Shown here one piece after another: positions 8,966-18,341 of a stretch of DNA of 64,000 nucleotides; the stretch's first letter is position 1; every line of letters begins with the position of its first letter. Source of the stretch: CAVTJL01 sp963735065 (GTDB lineage Bacteria; Pseudomonadota; Alphaproteobacteria; Geminicoccales; Geminicoccaceae); assembly GCA_963735065.1 (NCBI GenBank), contig CAVTJL010000004.1:868001-932000 (forward strand). Direction: 5' to 3'. The position numbers and the translations under genes are program-made. Below the pieces are notes generated by a model. That model had not been told where the DNA came from, ran no database searches, and worked only from the letters and a program-made list of their open reading frames with translations.

Positions 8966-9460
8966 TTATACCGAGGGGTCGCTGTCGGCGGAAGGGGCCG
9001 AGGGCTCGACCTCGCGCGCCACTGCCCAGCCGCCCCTCTGGTTCTGCTGCCAATAGACGAGCCGATGCCCGAGGGCCCGCGCCTTGCGCCAGCGCTCGCG
9101 CGCCATGGCTACGGCCTGCTCGTCCTGTCCGTCGAAGAGATCGAGCACTTTCGTGAAGCTCGAGGCGTCGTCCATCGGCGCTCCCTCGATGAGCAGAAGA
9201 ACGGTCGACGCGTTGGGGTTCTCGATGGCGGTGGTGAGCCAGATCGGCTGGTGCGGGGCGTGACCGTCGGATTCCGAGCCATGCGGCAGAAAGGACTCCC
9301 GGCTGTAGAGCCAGAGATGGCGGTCGAGGAGCTCGAGGCGCTCCTTGGTGGCGGCGCGGAGCACGGCGCGCTGGCCACTCGCCAGCACCTTCTCGAGGAG
9401 ACGCGGCAGCGCCTCCTCGAGCGTGCTCCTGGTGAGATGATAAAAGCCGATCTCGGCCAC
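8966..9460 (-). CDS. holC: DNA polymerase III chi subunit
   Basis: The chi subunit links the clamp loader to single-strand binding protein during replication. The 164-residue product begins with the typical alphaproteobacterial start VAEIGFYHLTRSTLEEALPRL. It continues with VLRAATKERLELLDRHLW, LPHGSESDGHAPHQPIWLTT and GHRLVYWQQNQRGGW, a pattern characteristic of chi. The start codon is GTG at 9460. The tail past residue 150 is a variable acidic extension. It follows pepA on the same strand by 25 bp, a pairing common in Proteobacteria. Confidence 0.9.
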   Translation of the reverse strand: MAEIGFYHLTRSTLEEALPRLLEKVLASGQRAVLRAATKERLELLDRHLWLYSRESFLPHGSESDGHAPHQPIWLTTAIENPNASTVLLLIEGAPMDDASSFTKVLDLFDGQDEQAVAMARERWRKARALGHRLVYWQQNQRGGWAVAREVEPSAPSADSDPSV

Positions 9461-9485
9461 CGACGCGTCCCTCGCCCGGCTATCC

Positions 9486-10967
9486 TCAGCTTTCGAGCCG
9501 GTCCTCGACGAGCTGATCGAGCAGCCGCACGCCGAACCCGGTTGCTCCCTTGCGCGCCAGCGGCAGATCGCGCGACGACCAGGCGACGCCCGCGATGTCG
9601 AGATGAGCCCAGGGCACGGAGCCCACGAACTGCTGGAGGAACACGGCCCCCGCCGTGGCGCCGGCCTCGCGCGCGCGGCCGACGTTCTTGATCTCGGCGA
9701 TGTCCGAGCGGATGTGCTTCTCGTAGGCCTTGCCGAGCGGCATGCGCCAGACCCGCTCGCCCACCGTCTCGCCCGCCGCCTGAAGCTGTGCCGCGAGCGT
9801 GTCGTCGCTCGCGAACAGCCCCGCCTGCTCGTGGCCGAGAGCGACGATGATGGCACCCGTCAGGGTCGCGAGGTCGACAACCGCGCTGGGCTTGAAGCGG
9901 TCGCAGGCATACCAGAGGACATCCGCCAGCACGAGGCGGCCTTCAGCGTCGGTGTTCACCACCTCGATCGTCTTGCCGGACATCGCACGGACGACGTCGC
10001 CGGGACGCTGAGCCGTGCCGGACGGCATGTTCTCGACGAGGCCGATGAGGCCAACGACATTGGCCTTCGCCCGTCGAGCGGCGATCGCCCGCATCGCACC
10101 GAAGACGGCGGCAGCACCGCCCATGTCCCACTTCATCTCCTCCATGCCGCCGGCGGGCTTGAGGGAGAGCCCGCCGCTGTCGAAGCACACGCCCTTACCG
10201 ACCAGAGCGAACGGCGCCTCCTCGCCGCCACCGGACCAGCGCATCACGACGACGAAGGGCTGGCGCACGCTGCCCTGGGCCACCGCGAGCAGCGCCCGCA
10301 TGCCGAGTGCCTGCAGCTTCGCGCTATCCAGGATCTCGACCTCCACGCCCAGCGGCTCGAGCTCGTGGCAGGCCTCGGCGAAGGCCTCCGGGGTCAGGAC
10401 ATTGGCAGGCTCTGCGACGAGATCCCGCGCCCGTTCCACGGCCCCCGCCTGCGCCTCGAGCCGCGCGCCCAGCCCATCGGGATCGGCGACGGTGAAGCTC
10501 AAGGTCTCGAGCCTGTCCTGCTCGTCATCCTCGGCGGGCCGATGGTACTTCTCGAAGCGATGGCTCTTGAGCTGAGCGCCCAACGCCAGACGGTACGCCA
10601 CCTCATGGGCTTCCAGGCCGAGCGCTAGGCCCGTCGAGGGCGCCACGGAGGCGGACCTGGCATGCGCCGCGCCGAGCCTCACGGCCAGCGTGCCGCCGAG
10701 CTCCTCGAGCTCCAATCTCGACAGGGCCCGCTCCTTGCCGGCCACGAGCACGAGAAGCCGGTCGACGCCAAGCCCGGCCGGAAAAGGCAGATCAACGATG
10801 TGCCCGTGCTTGCGCCGCTTTCCGGCGGCCTCCAAGGCCCGGCGCACGAGCCCTCCGGTACGCCCGTCGGCATCCGCCGCGGCCTCGCTGAGCTTTCCGG
10901 CCTGATCGGCCAGCACGACCAGAACGCCGCTCTCGGCCGGCTTTCCCTCAGTGAATACGATCCTCAT
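9486..10967 (-). CDS. pepA: Leucyl aminopeptidase (M17)
   Basis: This cytoplasmic di-metal aminopeptidase removes N-terminal residues from peptides; PepA relatives can also bind DNA. The 493-residue protein has an N-terminal macro-like domain and the M17 catalytic domain. Metal and active-site motifs are present: VGKGVCFDSGGLSLKP, MKWDMGGAAAVFGAM and the family signature NTDAEGRLVLAD. ATG at 10967 follows GAGAGGGACGGG and gives the expected start MRIVFTEGK; an upstream in-frame ATG at 11027 is not needed. It is divergent from lptD, with about 157 bp between them. Confidence 0.93.
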   Translation of the reverse strand: MRIVFTEGKPAESGVLVVLADQAGKLSEAAADADGRTGGLVRRALEAAGKRRKHGHIVDLPFPAGLGVDRLLVLVAGKERALSRLELEELGGTLAVRLGAAHARSASVAPSTGLALGLEAHEVAYRLALGAQLKSHRFEKYHRPAEDDEQDRLETLSFTVADPDGLGARLEAQAGAVERARDLVAEPANVLTPEAFAEACHELEPLGVEVEILDSAKLQALGMRALLAVAQGSVRQPFVVVMRWSGGGEEAPFALVGKGVCFDSGGLSLKPAGGMEEMKWDMGGAAAVFGAMRAIAARRAKANVVGLIGLVENMPSGTAQRPGDVVRAMSGKTIEVVNTDAEGRLVLADVLWYACDRFKPSAVVDLATLTGAIIVALGHEQAGLFASDDTLAAQLQAAGETVGERVWRMPLGKAYEKHIRSDIAEIKNVGRAREAGATAGAVFLQQFVGSVPWAHLDIAGVAWSSRDLPLARKGATGFGVRLLDQLVEDRLES

Positions 10968-11124
10968 CCCGTCCCTCTCCGCTCGACCGGCCAGCGGTCT
11001 CTCGGCCCTGATACCAAGGGCCCGCATCTGCCTACACCCGTGGACGCTCCGCTGGAGCCCCGCTAGAAGAAGCCTTCGCGGCGCGCCCGGCGTCTACCAA
11101 ACCAAGAGCAGCTCGACGATCGCC

Positions 11125-13353
11125 TTGCCCCAAGCTCCGTCCGTCGCCCGCCGTCTCTGTCGTTGCACGACGCTTACCCTTGCGGTGGCGGCGGGCCTGC
11201 TGGCGCTTGCGCCCTCGCCGGCGGTCAGCGCCCCGACGCCCCCCGTCGCCAAGCCGCAGAAGGGCAACCAGATACCGCTCGTGATGACCTCGGACACGCT
11301 GATCTTCGATACCGCGAAGAGCCGCGTCACGGCAGAGGGCAATGTCGAGGTGACGCGAGGCGCCGAGCGCCTGCTCGCCGATCGCATGACCTACGATCAA
11401 GCCAGCAACGAGCTCACGGCCAACGGCAACGTCGTGCTGATCGCGCCCGGCGGTCAGGCCTTCTTCGGCGACAGTCTCAAGGTGTCGGGCGACTTCAAGG
11501 AGGCGGTCGTCGAGCGGCTGGGCGCGCTGCTCGGCCCCCAGGGCCGGGCGGCCGCGGTCAGCGGCACGCGCCAGGGCGGCACGGTCGAGGAGCTTCATGA
11601 CGCCGTCTTCTCCCCCTGCCCCGTCTGCGCGAAGACCGGCAAGCAGCCGCTCTGGCAGATCCGGGCCAAGAGGGTTGTTCGCGACGAGACGAGCCAGACG
11701 ATCACCTATCACGATGCGACATTCGATTTTCTAGGCGTTCCAATAGCCTGGACCCCTTACTTCTCGCAGCCTGACCCAACGGTCAAACGCAAGACGGGGC
11801 TGCTGACGCCTACCTTCGGCTCGAACTCGACGCTGGGCCTGACGCTCGAGACACCCTTTTATTACGTCATCGCGCCGAACCAGGACCTGACGATCACGCC
11901 GCTTTTCACGACGAAGGCGGACACGGTGCTGCAGGGGCAGTATCGCGAGCTGCGCGGCATCGGCGAGACCACCCTGGGTGGCAGCTTCGCCTACACCGAC
12001 GCTTACAGCTCCACCAATAACCCCGCGGAAGGAAAGGAGCTTCGCGGCGATCTTCAGGGTCGCGGTCGCTACGATTTCGGCGACAATGTGCAGGCGGGCT
12101 TCGACGCGTTCGTCACGACCGACAACACCTATCTGAAGCGCTACAACTTCTCCAACGAGGACGTGCTGCAGAACGATGCCTATCTGCAGAAGCTGGACGG
12201 CCTCGACTATTACGGCCTGCACAGCTACGCCTTCCAGACGTTGCGCGAGAACGACACGCAGGGGACGATCCCGATTGTCCTGCCGCTGGCCGAGACGCAT
12301 ATGCGAAGCTCGCCGCTGTCGGACGGATCGCACCTCACCTTGGACTCGAGCTTCATCGCCCTCACGCGCACCGACGGGCTGGACACGCGCCGTCTCTCGA
12401 CGGAGGGCGGTTGGGAGCGACCCTGGGTCGGGCGGATCGGCGATCTCTACACGTTGCGGCTGAGCGCGCGCGGCGACGCCTATGTCACCAACGGCGATCC
12501 CCAGAACTTCGGCTCGGAGGGTGGCTACAACAGCGAGGGCCGCTTCCTGCCGCGGGCCACGCTCGACTGGACCTGGCCCCTTGTCGCCGATACCGGGAGC
12601 TGGAGCCATTTTCTGGCGCCCGTCGTGGCCCTCAACCTCGCGCCCACGGGCGGCAATCGGGGCCAGATCCCGAACGAGGACAGCCAAGACTTCGAGTTCG
12701 ACGAGACCAACGTGTTCGCCGCCGACCGGTTTCCCGGGCTCGACCGCGTGGATGGCGGCCCGCGCGCGGCCTACGGGCTCCGCTTCGGCTCGGTGGCGCC
12801 GCAGGGCCTCAGCATCAGCGGCGTCGTCGGCCAGAGCTACCAGTTCGGATTGAAGACGGCCTTCGACGCCAACACCGGCATCACGAGCAACTTCTCGGAC
12901 TATGTGGGCCGCATCGACTTCCGGCCGAGCTCGCTCCTCAACCTCAGCTATAGGTTCAGGATCGACAAGCAGGATTTTGCGTTGCGCCGCAATGACTTCA
13001 ACGCCGCATTCGGGCCGCGCTGGGCCCGGTTCAATGTCGGCTATCTCCAGCTCTCCGACCAGCAGAGCGATCTGGGGCCGGAATCGCAAAAGCAGATCAC
13101 GGGCGGGTTGCGGCTCCAGCTTCTGGATTATCTTGCCCTCGGCATGCAGACGACCCAGAACCTGACCAAGGACACCCCGGTGTCCAGCATGATCGGGGTG
13201 TTCTATTCGAACCCGTGCCTCACCATCGTCGCCGGATTCGAAAAGTCGAACACCCAGACCGGCGACCTGAAAAACGAGACGACGTTCCTGGTCCGTGTCA
13301 CCCTGACCGGCGTGGGGAACGATACGAGCGGCGGGGGCCTGTTTGGTGGCTGA
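11125..13353 (+). CDS. lptD: LPS-assembly protein LptD
   Basis: LptD is the outer-membrane barrel that, with LptE, inserts lipopolysaccharide into the outer leaflet. The N-terminal part carries an OstA/LptA-like jellyroll (LIFDTAKSRVTAEGNVEVTR, MTYDQASNELTANGNVVLI). A conserved Cys pair follows in CPVCAKTG, then the large C-terminal barrel from about AWTPYFSQPDPTVKRKTGLL. A signal peptide is visible as TLTLAVAAGLLALAPSPAVSA. The start is uncertain: TTG at 11125 gives 742 residues with a compact signal peptide, while an in-frame GTG at 10951 would run into the divergent pepA start. It heads the order lptD-surA-rsmA. Confidence 0.88.
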   Translation: MPQAPSVARRLCRCTTLTLAVAAGLLALAPSPAVSAPTPPVAKPQKGNQIPLVMTSDTLIFDTAKSRVTAEGNVEVTRGAERLLADRMTYDQASNELTANGNVVLIAPGGQAFFGDSLKVSGDFKEAVVERLGALLGPQGRAAAVSGTRQGGTVEELHDAVFSPCPVCAKTGKQPLWQIRAKRVVRDETSQTITYHDATFDFLGVPIAWTPYFSQPDPTVKRKTGLLTPTFGSNSTLGLTLETPFYYVIAPNQDLTITPLFTTKADTVLQGQYRELRGIGETTLGGSFAYTDAYSSTNNPAEGKELRGDLQGRGRYDFGDNVQAGFDAFVTTDNTYLKRYNFSNEDVLQNDAYLQKLDGLDYYGLHSYAFQTLRENDTQGTIPIVLPLAETHMRSSPLSDGSHLTLDSSFIALTRTDGLDTRRLSTEGGWERPWVGRIGDLYTLRLSARGDAYVTNGDPQNFGSEGGYNSEGRFLPRATLDWTWPLVADTGSWSHFLAPVVALNLAPTGGNRGQIPNEDSQDFEFDETNVFAADRFPGLDRVDGGPRAAYGLRFGSVAPQGLSISGVVGQSYQFGLKTAFDANTGITSNFSDYVGRIDFRPSSLLNLSYRFRIDKQDFALRRNDFNAAFGPRWARFNVGYLQLSDQQSDLGPESQKQITGGLRLQLLDYLALGMQTTQNLTKDTPVSSMIGVFYSNPCLTIVAGFEKSNTQTGDLKNETTFLVRVTLTGVGNDTSGGGLFGG

Positions 13354-13366
13354 TCGGGAGACGACC

Positions 13367-14424
13367 TTGATCGCTCGTGCCTTGCGCCGGCTTGTTGTTG
13401 CCTCATGGGCCGCTGCCTTGTGCCTCGGCTCACCCCTGGCCCTGTCCGCGGCCCAGGCTGACAGAGCCAGAGCCAGAGCCAGAGCCAGAGCCAGACCAAG
13501 CCACCACAGCTCGTCGAGCGGATCGCGGCGGTGGTGAACCAGAACATCATCACCACGCAGGACCTCCTCGACCGGATCGACCTCGCCATCGTCAGCTCGG
13601 GTCTGCCCAACACGCCGGAGACCCGCCAGCGGCTGGCGCCCCAGGTGCTCCGCGGCTTCATCGACGAGACGCTCGAGAGGCAGGAGGCGCAGCGGCTGAA
13701 GCTCGAAGCGACCAGCGAGGAGGTCGACCGTGCGATCGCGACGATCGCCCAGCGCAACCACATGACGGCCGATCAGCTCGGCTCGTACCTCAAGAGCCGG
13801 GGCCTCGATCCGAGCATCCTTCGCAACCAGCTCAAGGCGCAGATCGGCTGGCTCAAGGTCGTCACGCGCGAGCTGAGGCCCAAGGTCGTCGTAACACGCG
13901 AGCAGGTCGATCTGGCGCTGAAGGCCGATGCGGCGGGTGACGAGGAGCTCCGCCTCGGGGAGATCGTGCTGCCGGTCTACTCGCCGGACCAGGAGGCCTC
14001 GGTCCTGAAGGACGCGCAGAACCTGGTCGCATCGATCCGCAACGGCGGCGATTTCGCAGCGCTCGCCCGGCAGCTCTCGACGGCCCAGACGGCAAGCCAG
14101 GGCGGCGATCTCGGATGGGTCCGCCTCTCGACCCTGATTCCGCAGCTGAGAGGCGTCCTCGTCTCGATGCCGCCCGGGACCGTGACCGATCCGATCCGCA
14201 CGCAGAGCGGCATCTACGTCTTCCAGGTGCGCGACCGGCGCCTGGCTCCCGAGCGGCCCATGACCCAGATCTCCGATGCCGAGCGCGAGCAGGTGCGCAA
14301 GCGGCTGGAGGAGGAGCAGCTGCAGCGCCTCGCCACCCGCTATCTCCGGGATCTGCGGCGCAGCGCCTTCATCGACGTGCGAATCTCAGCCCGAGGCCGG
14401 CCCGGATCATGGGCGACGGCATGA
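13367..14424 (+). CDS. surA: SurA-type periplasmic peptidyl-prolyl isomerase, frameshifted after the signal peptide
   Basis: SurA-type chaperones escort unfolded outer-membrane proteins, including LptD, across the periplasm. TTG at 13367, behind GGGAG, starts a good signal peptide ending LALSAAQA. One base then appears to be missing near 13460, because the mature protein continues in the next frame through a QSQSQSQSQ linker into LVERIAAVVNQNIITTQDLL. The SurA N-terminal domain is followed by a single PpiC rotamase domain (LRLGEIVLPV, SIRNGGDFAALARQLSTA, GGDLGWVRLSTLIPQL). As read, a TGA at 13459 separates signal and mature frames. The gene overlaps rsmA by an ATGA. If the sequence is right, no exported SurA is made. 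Confidence 0.78.
13462..13491 (+). repeat. Five perfect tandem copies of CAGAGC
   Basis: Five perfect CAGAGC copies are followed by an imperfect sixth (CAGACC, 13492-13497). In the surA frame they encode a Gln-Ser linker between signal peptide and mature protein. Because the unit is six bases, copy-number change alone would alter linker length without changing frame. Confidence 0.9.
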
Positions 14425-15260
14425 GCCCCGCGTCGCTTCGGGAGGTCATCCGGCGCCACGGCCTCGATGCGAAAAAGCGGCTGGGCCAGCATTTTCTGCT
14501 CGATCCGGGCATTCTGGCGCGCATCGCAGCGGCCGCAGGGCCGCTCGACGGCGCCACGGTGCTGGAGGTGGGACCAGGTCCAGGCGGGCTCACCCGAGCC
14601 ATCCTGGCGGCCGGCGCCAAGCGTGTCGTCGCGATCGAGAAGGACGCGCGCTGCGTGCGGGCGCTGGAGGAGCTGGCCGCCACGGCGGACGGACGCCTGG
14701 AGATCGTCCTGGGCGATGCGCGGACCTTCGACCCGGGCGTCCTCGCCCGAGCGGGGCCAATCCACGTCGTCGCCAACCTTCCCTACAATGTCGGGACGGA
14801 GCTGCTGCTCGGCTGGCTCGACCGGCTGGAGTGCTTCGCCCGGCTTACGCTGATGTTCCAGAAGGAGGTGGCCCTGCGGCTGACAGCGGTGCCTGGCAGC
14901 GGCGACTGGGGGCGGCTCGGCGTGCTGGCACAGACGCTGTGCCGGGTCGAGCGCCTGCTCGAGCTGCCCGCCGCGGCCTTCGTCCCACCGCCGAGGGTGA
15001 GCTCGGCGCTGGTGAGGCTGACACCGCTACCCGACAGGCCGCCAGCCGCGCTCGTGCGTCGGCTGTCGGCCGTCACGCAGGCGGCGTTCGGCCAGAGGCG
15101 CAAGATGCTGAGGTCGAGCCTGAGGAGCCTGGGCGTCGATGCGGCGATGCTGCTCGAGGCCACCGGGATCGACCCCCAGCGCCGCCCCGAGACCCTTTCG
15201 CTCGATGAGCTGATGCGGCTCGCGCTGGCCTACGACGCGGCATCATCGTCGAGAGCGTAG
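14421..15260 (+). CDS. rsmA: 16S rRNA (adenine1518/1519-N6)-dimethyltransferase RsmA (KsgA)
   Basis: RsmA dimethylates two adenines in the 3' terminal helix of 16S rRNA late in small-subunit assembly. The 279-residue protein has GLDAKKRLGQHFLLD near the start, the SAM-binding loop VLEVGPGPGGLT, the acidic IEKDARC, and the catalytic NLPYNVGTELL. The C-terminal domain includes FVPPPRVSSALVRL. ATG at 14421 overlaps the surA stop as ATGA; an in-frame ATG at 14409 is possible. Many Proteobacteria have pdxA between surA and rsmA, but here it is absent. The 3' end overlaps the convergent gmk by 31 bp. Confidence 0.93.
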   Translation: MSPASLREVIRRHGLDAKKRLGQHFLLDPGILARIAAAAGPLDGATVLEVGPGPGGLTRAILAAGAKRVVAIEKDARCVRALEELAATADGRLEIVLGDARTFDPGVLARAGPIHVVANLPYNVGTELLLGWLDRLECFARLTLMFQKEVALRLTAVPGSGDWGRLGVLAQTLCRVERLLELPAAAFVPPPRVSSALVRLTPLPDRPPAALVRRLSAVTQAAFGQRRKMLRSSLRSLGVDAAMLLEATGIDPQRRPETLSLDELMRLALAYDAASSSRA

Positions 15261-15916
15261 CTTTCGACGGAGCGGAACTGTCCCACGAAGTCCATGAGCC
15301 CGACCAGGCGCCGTCGCTTCAGCCGCTCGGCGCAGAGGATGGCGCGCACGGCCGCGACACTGGCCTCGAACTCGCGGTTGACGAGCACATAGTCGTACTC
15401 GGGCCAGTGCGTCACGTCCGCCGCCACCTGGGCAAGCCGGTAGCGCACCGTCCCCTCGCTGTCCTGGGCGCGCGTCTTCAGGCGCCGCGCCAGCTCCGGC
15501 ACGGAGGGCGGCAGGATGAAGAGGCCAACCACGTCCTCGGCCGCCGTCGCGCGCAGCTGCTGGGCACCCTGCCAGTCGATGTCAAAGAGAATGTCGCGGC
15601 CAGCGGCGAGAGCTTCCTCCACCGGCGCCCTGGGCGTGCCGTAGGCATGGCCATAGACAACCGCATGCTCGAGGAGGGCTCCTTCCCGCGCCATGCGCTC
15701 GAAGCTCTCCCGATCGATGAAGTGATAGTGGACCCCCTCGACCTCCGAGGGACGCCTCGGCCGCGTGGTCACCGAGATCGAGAGGTTGAGATCCGGCTCC
15801 AGCTCGAGCACGCGCCTGGAGATCGACGTCTTGCCGGCCCCCGACGGCGAGGACATCACCAGCATCAGGCCACGTCGCCTGATCGCGGGGACGGTGGGGG
15901 CGTCGGTCGGGCTCAT
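15230..15916 (-). CDS. gmk: Guanylate kinase
   Basis: Gmk converts GMP to GDP with ATP and is essential for guanine nucleotide and (p)ppGpp pools. The 228-residue protein has the P-loop SSPSGAGKTS at about 22-31, the GMP-binding SVTTRPRRPSEVEGVHYHFI, and the lid and core motif DILFDIDWQGAQQLR. It lies downstream of mltG but beyond a predicted terminator at 15991-16018, so it is probably transcribed separately. Its end overlaps the end of rsmA on the other strand. Confidence 0.94.
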   Translation of the reverse strand: MSPTDAPTVPAIRRRGLMLVMSSPSGAGKTSISRRVLELEPDLNLSISVTTRPRRPSEVEGVHYHFIDRESFERMAREGALLEHAVVYGHAYGTPRAPVEEALAAGRDILFDIDWQGAQQLRATAAEDVVGLFILPPSVPELARRLKTRAQDSEGTVRYRLAQVAADVTHWPEYDYVLVNREFEASVAAVRAILCAERLKRRRLVGLMDFVGQFRSVESYALDDDAAS

Positions 15917-15990
15917 TCCTGGCGTGCTTCTCCGCTGTCGTCCCGACGCCTTCTAGCGGCCCGATGCCCACCTACCAAGCCCGCGGCGGG

Positions 15991-16018
15991 AAAAAGGCCC
16001 GCCCGAGGGGCTCGCGGG
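15991..16018 (-). terminator. Intrinsic terminator after mltG
   Basis: Read on the minus strand, CCCGC pairs with GCGGG around an inner GAG/CTC hairpin with a CCC loop, giving an eight-pair stem with a two-base bulge. CC and five T residues (plus-strand A at 15991-15995) follow. It starts 16 bp after the mltG stop and would end the fabD-to-mltG transcript before gmk. Confidence 0.6.
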
Positions 16019-16033
16019 ACGCCCGCAGGCGCC

Positions 16034-17059
16034 TCAGCCGCCGCTCGTGCTGCCGCTATCCGAATCGCGGAGCTTGCGCCAGCGGGCGGCATTGCGATTG
16101 TGCTCGGCCAGCGTCTTGGCGAAGGCGTGGCCGCCCGTGCCGTCGGCCACGAAGTAGAGATAGTCGACCTTCGCCGGATGCACGGCCGCCTCGAGCGCGG
16201 CCCGGCCAGGATTGTCGATCGGGCCCGGCGGCAGACCGCTGATCTGGTAGGTGTTGTAGGGGCTGTCCACCTGGAGGTCGGCTCGGGTCAAGGGACGCCC
16301 AAGGGAGCCCTTTCCCTTCGTCAGGGCGAAGATGACGGTGGGATCGGTCTGCAGCCGCATCCCTTTGGCCAGACGATTGTAGAAGACGGCCGCGATCAGG
16401 GGGTACTCGCGAGGCAAGGCGCTCTCGCTTTGGATCAGCGAGGCCAGGATCACCATCTCCTCGGGCTTCTTGAGCGGCAGGTTCGGCGCCCGTCCGCTCC
16501 ACACCTTGGCGACGGTTGTCCGCATCGCCTGCTGCATGCGCTCGACCAGCCGGATGCGCGGCTCGTCACGCGGGACGAGATAGGTCTCGGGCAAGAGGCT
16601 GCCCTCGGCCGGCATCGGCGGCAGGTCGCCCGCCAGCACGTCGGCGGCCCTGAGCGCGTCGAAGACCTCGGGCGTGGTGAGCCCCTCGGGAATCGTGATC
16701 GGGTGCTCGACGGTCTTGCCGCTCTCGAGCAGGGCCAGCACCTGGTTGGGCGACATGCCGGGCGTGAAGCGGTACTCGCCGGCCTGCAGGCGGCGGTCAC
16801 GCCCGGCAAGCCGCGCCGCAATCTCGAGGAAGAGCGGCCTGTCGATCACCTTCTTCTCGGCGAGACGGCTGGCGATGCCCCCGAGCCCGGTGCCACGCGG
16901 CATATAGACGATGGTCTCGGCAGCAAGGGGCCCCGGCTCGTCGAGCCAGCGATCGATATAAAGATAGCCCCCGATGGCCCCTATGGCCGCCATCACCGCG
17001 ACGGTGAGGCAGGCCCAGAGCAGAAAAGCCTTGGCGCGACTCAAAAGCCTGCTCGTCAA
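16034..17059 (-). CDS. mltG: Endolytic murein transglycosylase MltG
   Basis: MltG is an inner-membrane lytic transglycosylase that cuts nascent glycan strands and is thought to set their length. The 341-residue protein has one N-terminal membrane helix (LLWACLTVAVMAAIGAIGGYLYI, read piecewise at about 11-33). A YceG domain follows, with the catalytic Glu in MVILASLIQSES and the ending SGLPPGPIDNPGRAALEA. The start is TTG at 17059, overlapping the fabF stop as TTGA, so translation is coupled. It is last in the fatty-acid operon, a common arrangement linking lipid and wall growth. Confidence 0.93.
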   Translation of the reverse strand: MTSRLLSRAKAFLLWACLTVAVMAAIGAIGGYLYIDRWLDEPGPLAAETIVYMPRGTGLGGIASRLAEKKVIDRPLFLEIAARLAGRDRRLQAGEYRFTPGMSPNQVLALLESGKTVEHPITIPEGLTTPEVFDALRAADVLAGDLPPMPAEGSLLPETYLVPRDEPRIRLVERMQQAMRTTVAKVWSGRAPNLPLKKPEEMVILASLIQSESALPREYPLIAAVFYNRLAKGMRLQTDPTVIFALTKGKGSLGRPLTRADLQVDSPYNTYQISGLPPGPIDNPGRAALEAAVHPAKVDYLYFVADGTGGHAFAKTLAEHNRNAARWRKLRDSDSGSTSGG

Positions 17060-18339
17060 GGATCCGGGGGTCGGGTGAAGACGAGGGACGCGTTCGTGCC
17101 GCCAAAGCCGAAGGAGTTCGAGAGGGCGGCCCGCACCTCGCGGCGCCGCGCCTCATGCGGGACGAGATCGATGCCGACACAGCTCTCCTCGAGATCGTCG
17201 AGGTTCAGCGTCGGCGGCACGATCTGGTCGCGCATCGCCAGGATCGAGAAGATGGCCTCGACACCGCCCGCAGCGCCGAGAAGGTGGCCGACAGCCGACT
17301 TGGTCGACGACATCGAGATGCCCGCGGCAGCATCGCCGAAGAGACGCTTGACGGCGCCGAACTCGATCTCGTCACCGAGCGGGGTCGAGGTGCCGTGGGC
17401 GTTCACATAGTCGATGTCAGCAGGCTCGAGCCCCGCCGAGCGCAGGGCGGCCTTCATCGAGCGGAAGCCACCGTCGCCGTCGGGCAGCGGCGCCGTCACA
17501 TGGTGCGCATCGCCCGACATGCCGTAGCCCTTGACCTCCGCATAGATCGTGGCGCCGCGCCGACGTGCGTGCTCGAGCTCCTCGAGAACGACCACACCGG
17601 CCCCCTCGCCCATGACGAAGCCGTCACGGGCCTTGTCCCAGGGACGCGACGCCCTTGCGGGCGCATCGTTGAAGGCCGTGCTGAGCGCGCGGCATGCGCA
17701 GAAGCCGGCGACGCCGATGCGGCATACGGCAGCCTCGGTGCCGCCGGCGACCATGACGTCGGCGTCGTCCAGCATGATCATCCGAGCCGCATCGCCGATG
17801 GCGTGGGCGCCGGTCGAGCAGGCGGTGACGACGGCGTGATTGGGACCCCTCAGGCCAAAGCGGATCGAGACCTGCCCGCCCGCCAGGTTGATGAGGGCCG
17901 AGGTAATGAAGAACGGGCTCACGCGGCGCGGGCCGCTCTTCTCGAGCGTGATCGCGGTCTCGGCGATCGCGTTCAGGCCACCGATGCCAGAGCCGATGAG
18001 CACACCGGCGCGCTGCCGCTGCTCTTCGGTCTCGAGCGGGAAGCCCGAATTGCGGATGGCCTCGGTGGCCGCGGCGATCCCGTAGATGATGAAGAGATCG
18101 TTCTTGCGAAGGTCCTTCGGCTCGACGAACTCGGCCGGCCTGAAGGCACCCTCGCCTTCACTTGGCACGAGACCGGCGACCCTGGCCGGCAGGTCCGCCA
18201 CCTCGAAGCGATCGATGTGACGGATGCCCGACTCCCCGGCAAGGAGTCGACGCCACGTGACATCGACGCCACAGCCGAGCGGCGTGACCAGACCTAGACC
18301 AGTGACGACGACGCGACGCTTCACGCGATCATCCCGCAT
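17056..18339 (-). CDS. fabF: Beta-ketoacyl-ACP synthase II
   Basis: FabF condenses malonyl-ACP with acyl-ACP to extend fatty acids. The 427-residue thiolase-fold enzyme has the Cys-His-His triad: Cys in VTACSTGAHAIG, His in YVNAHGTSTPLGD, and His in SAVGHLLGAAGG. It begins VKRRVVVTGLGLVTPLG after a short leader. ATG at 18339 follows GGAGG, but that site is inside a hairpin (18342-18359). It lies 30 bp after acpP and is coupled to mltG. Confidence 0.95.
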   Translation of the reverse strand: MRDDRVKRRVVVTGLGLVTPLGCGVDVTWRRLLAGESGIRHIDRFEVADLPARVAGLVPSEGEGAFRPAEFVEPKDLRKNDLFIIYGIAAATEAIRNSGFPLETEEQRQRAGVLIGSGIGGLNAIAETAITLEKSGPRRVSPFFITSALINLAGGQVSIRFGLRGPNHAVVTACSTGAHAIGDAARMIMLDDADVMVAGGTEAAVCRIGVAGFCACRALSTAFNDAPARASRPWDKARDGFVMGEGAGVVVLEELEHARRRGATIYAEVKGYGMSGDAHHVTAPLPDGDGGFRSMKAALRSAGLEPADIDYVNAHGTSTPLGDEIEFGAVKRLFGDAAAGISMSSTKSAVGHLLGAAGGVEAIFSILAMRDQIVPPTLNLDDLEESCVGIDLVPHEARRREVRAALSNSFGFGGTNASLVFTRPPDP

Positions 18340-18341
18340 AA

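Noticed and set aside
11731..13761. A 2-kb open frame on the minus strand opposite lptD and surA
   Set aside because: It is antisense to clear genes, with biased composition (His/Arg/Gly) and no family features.
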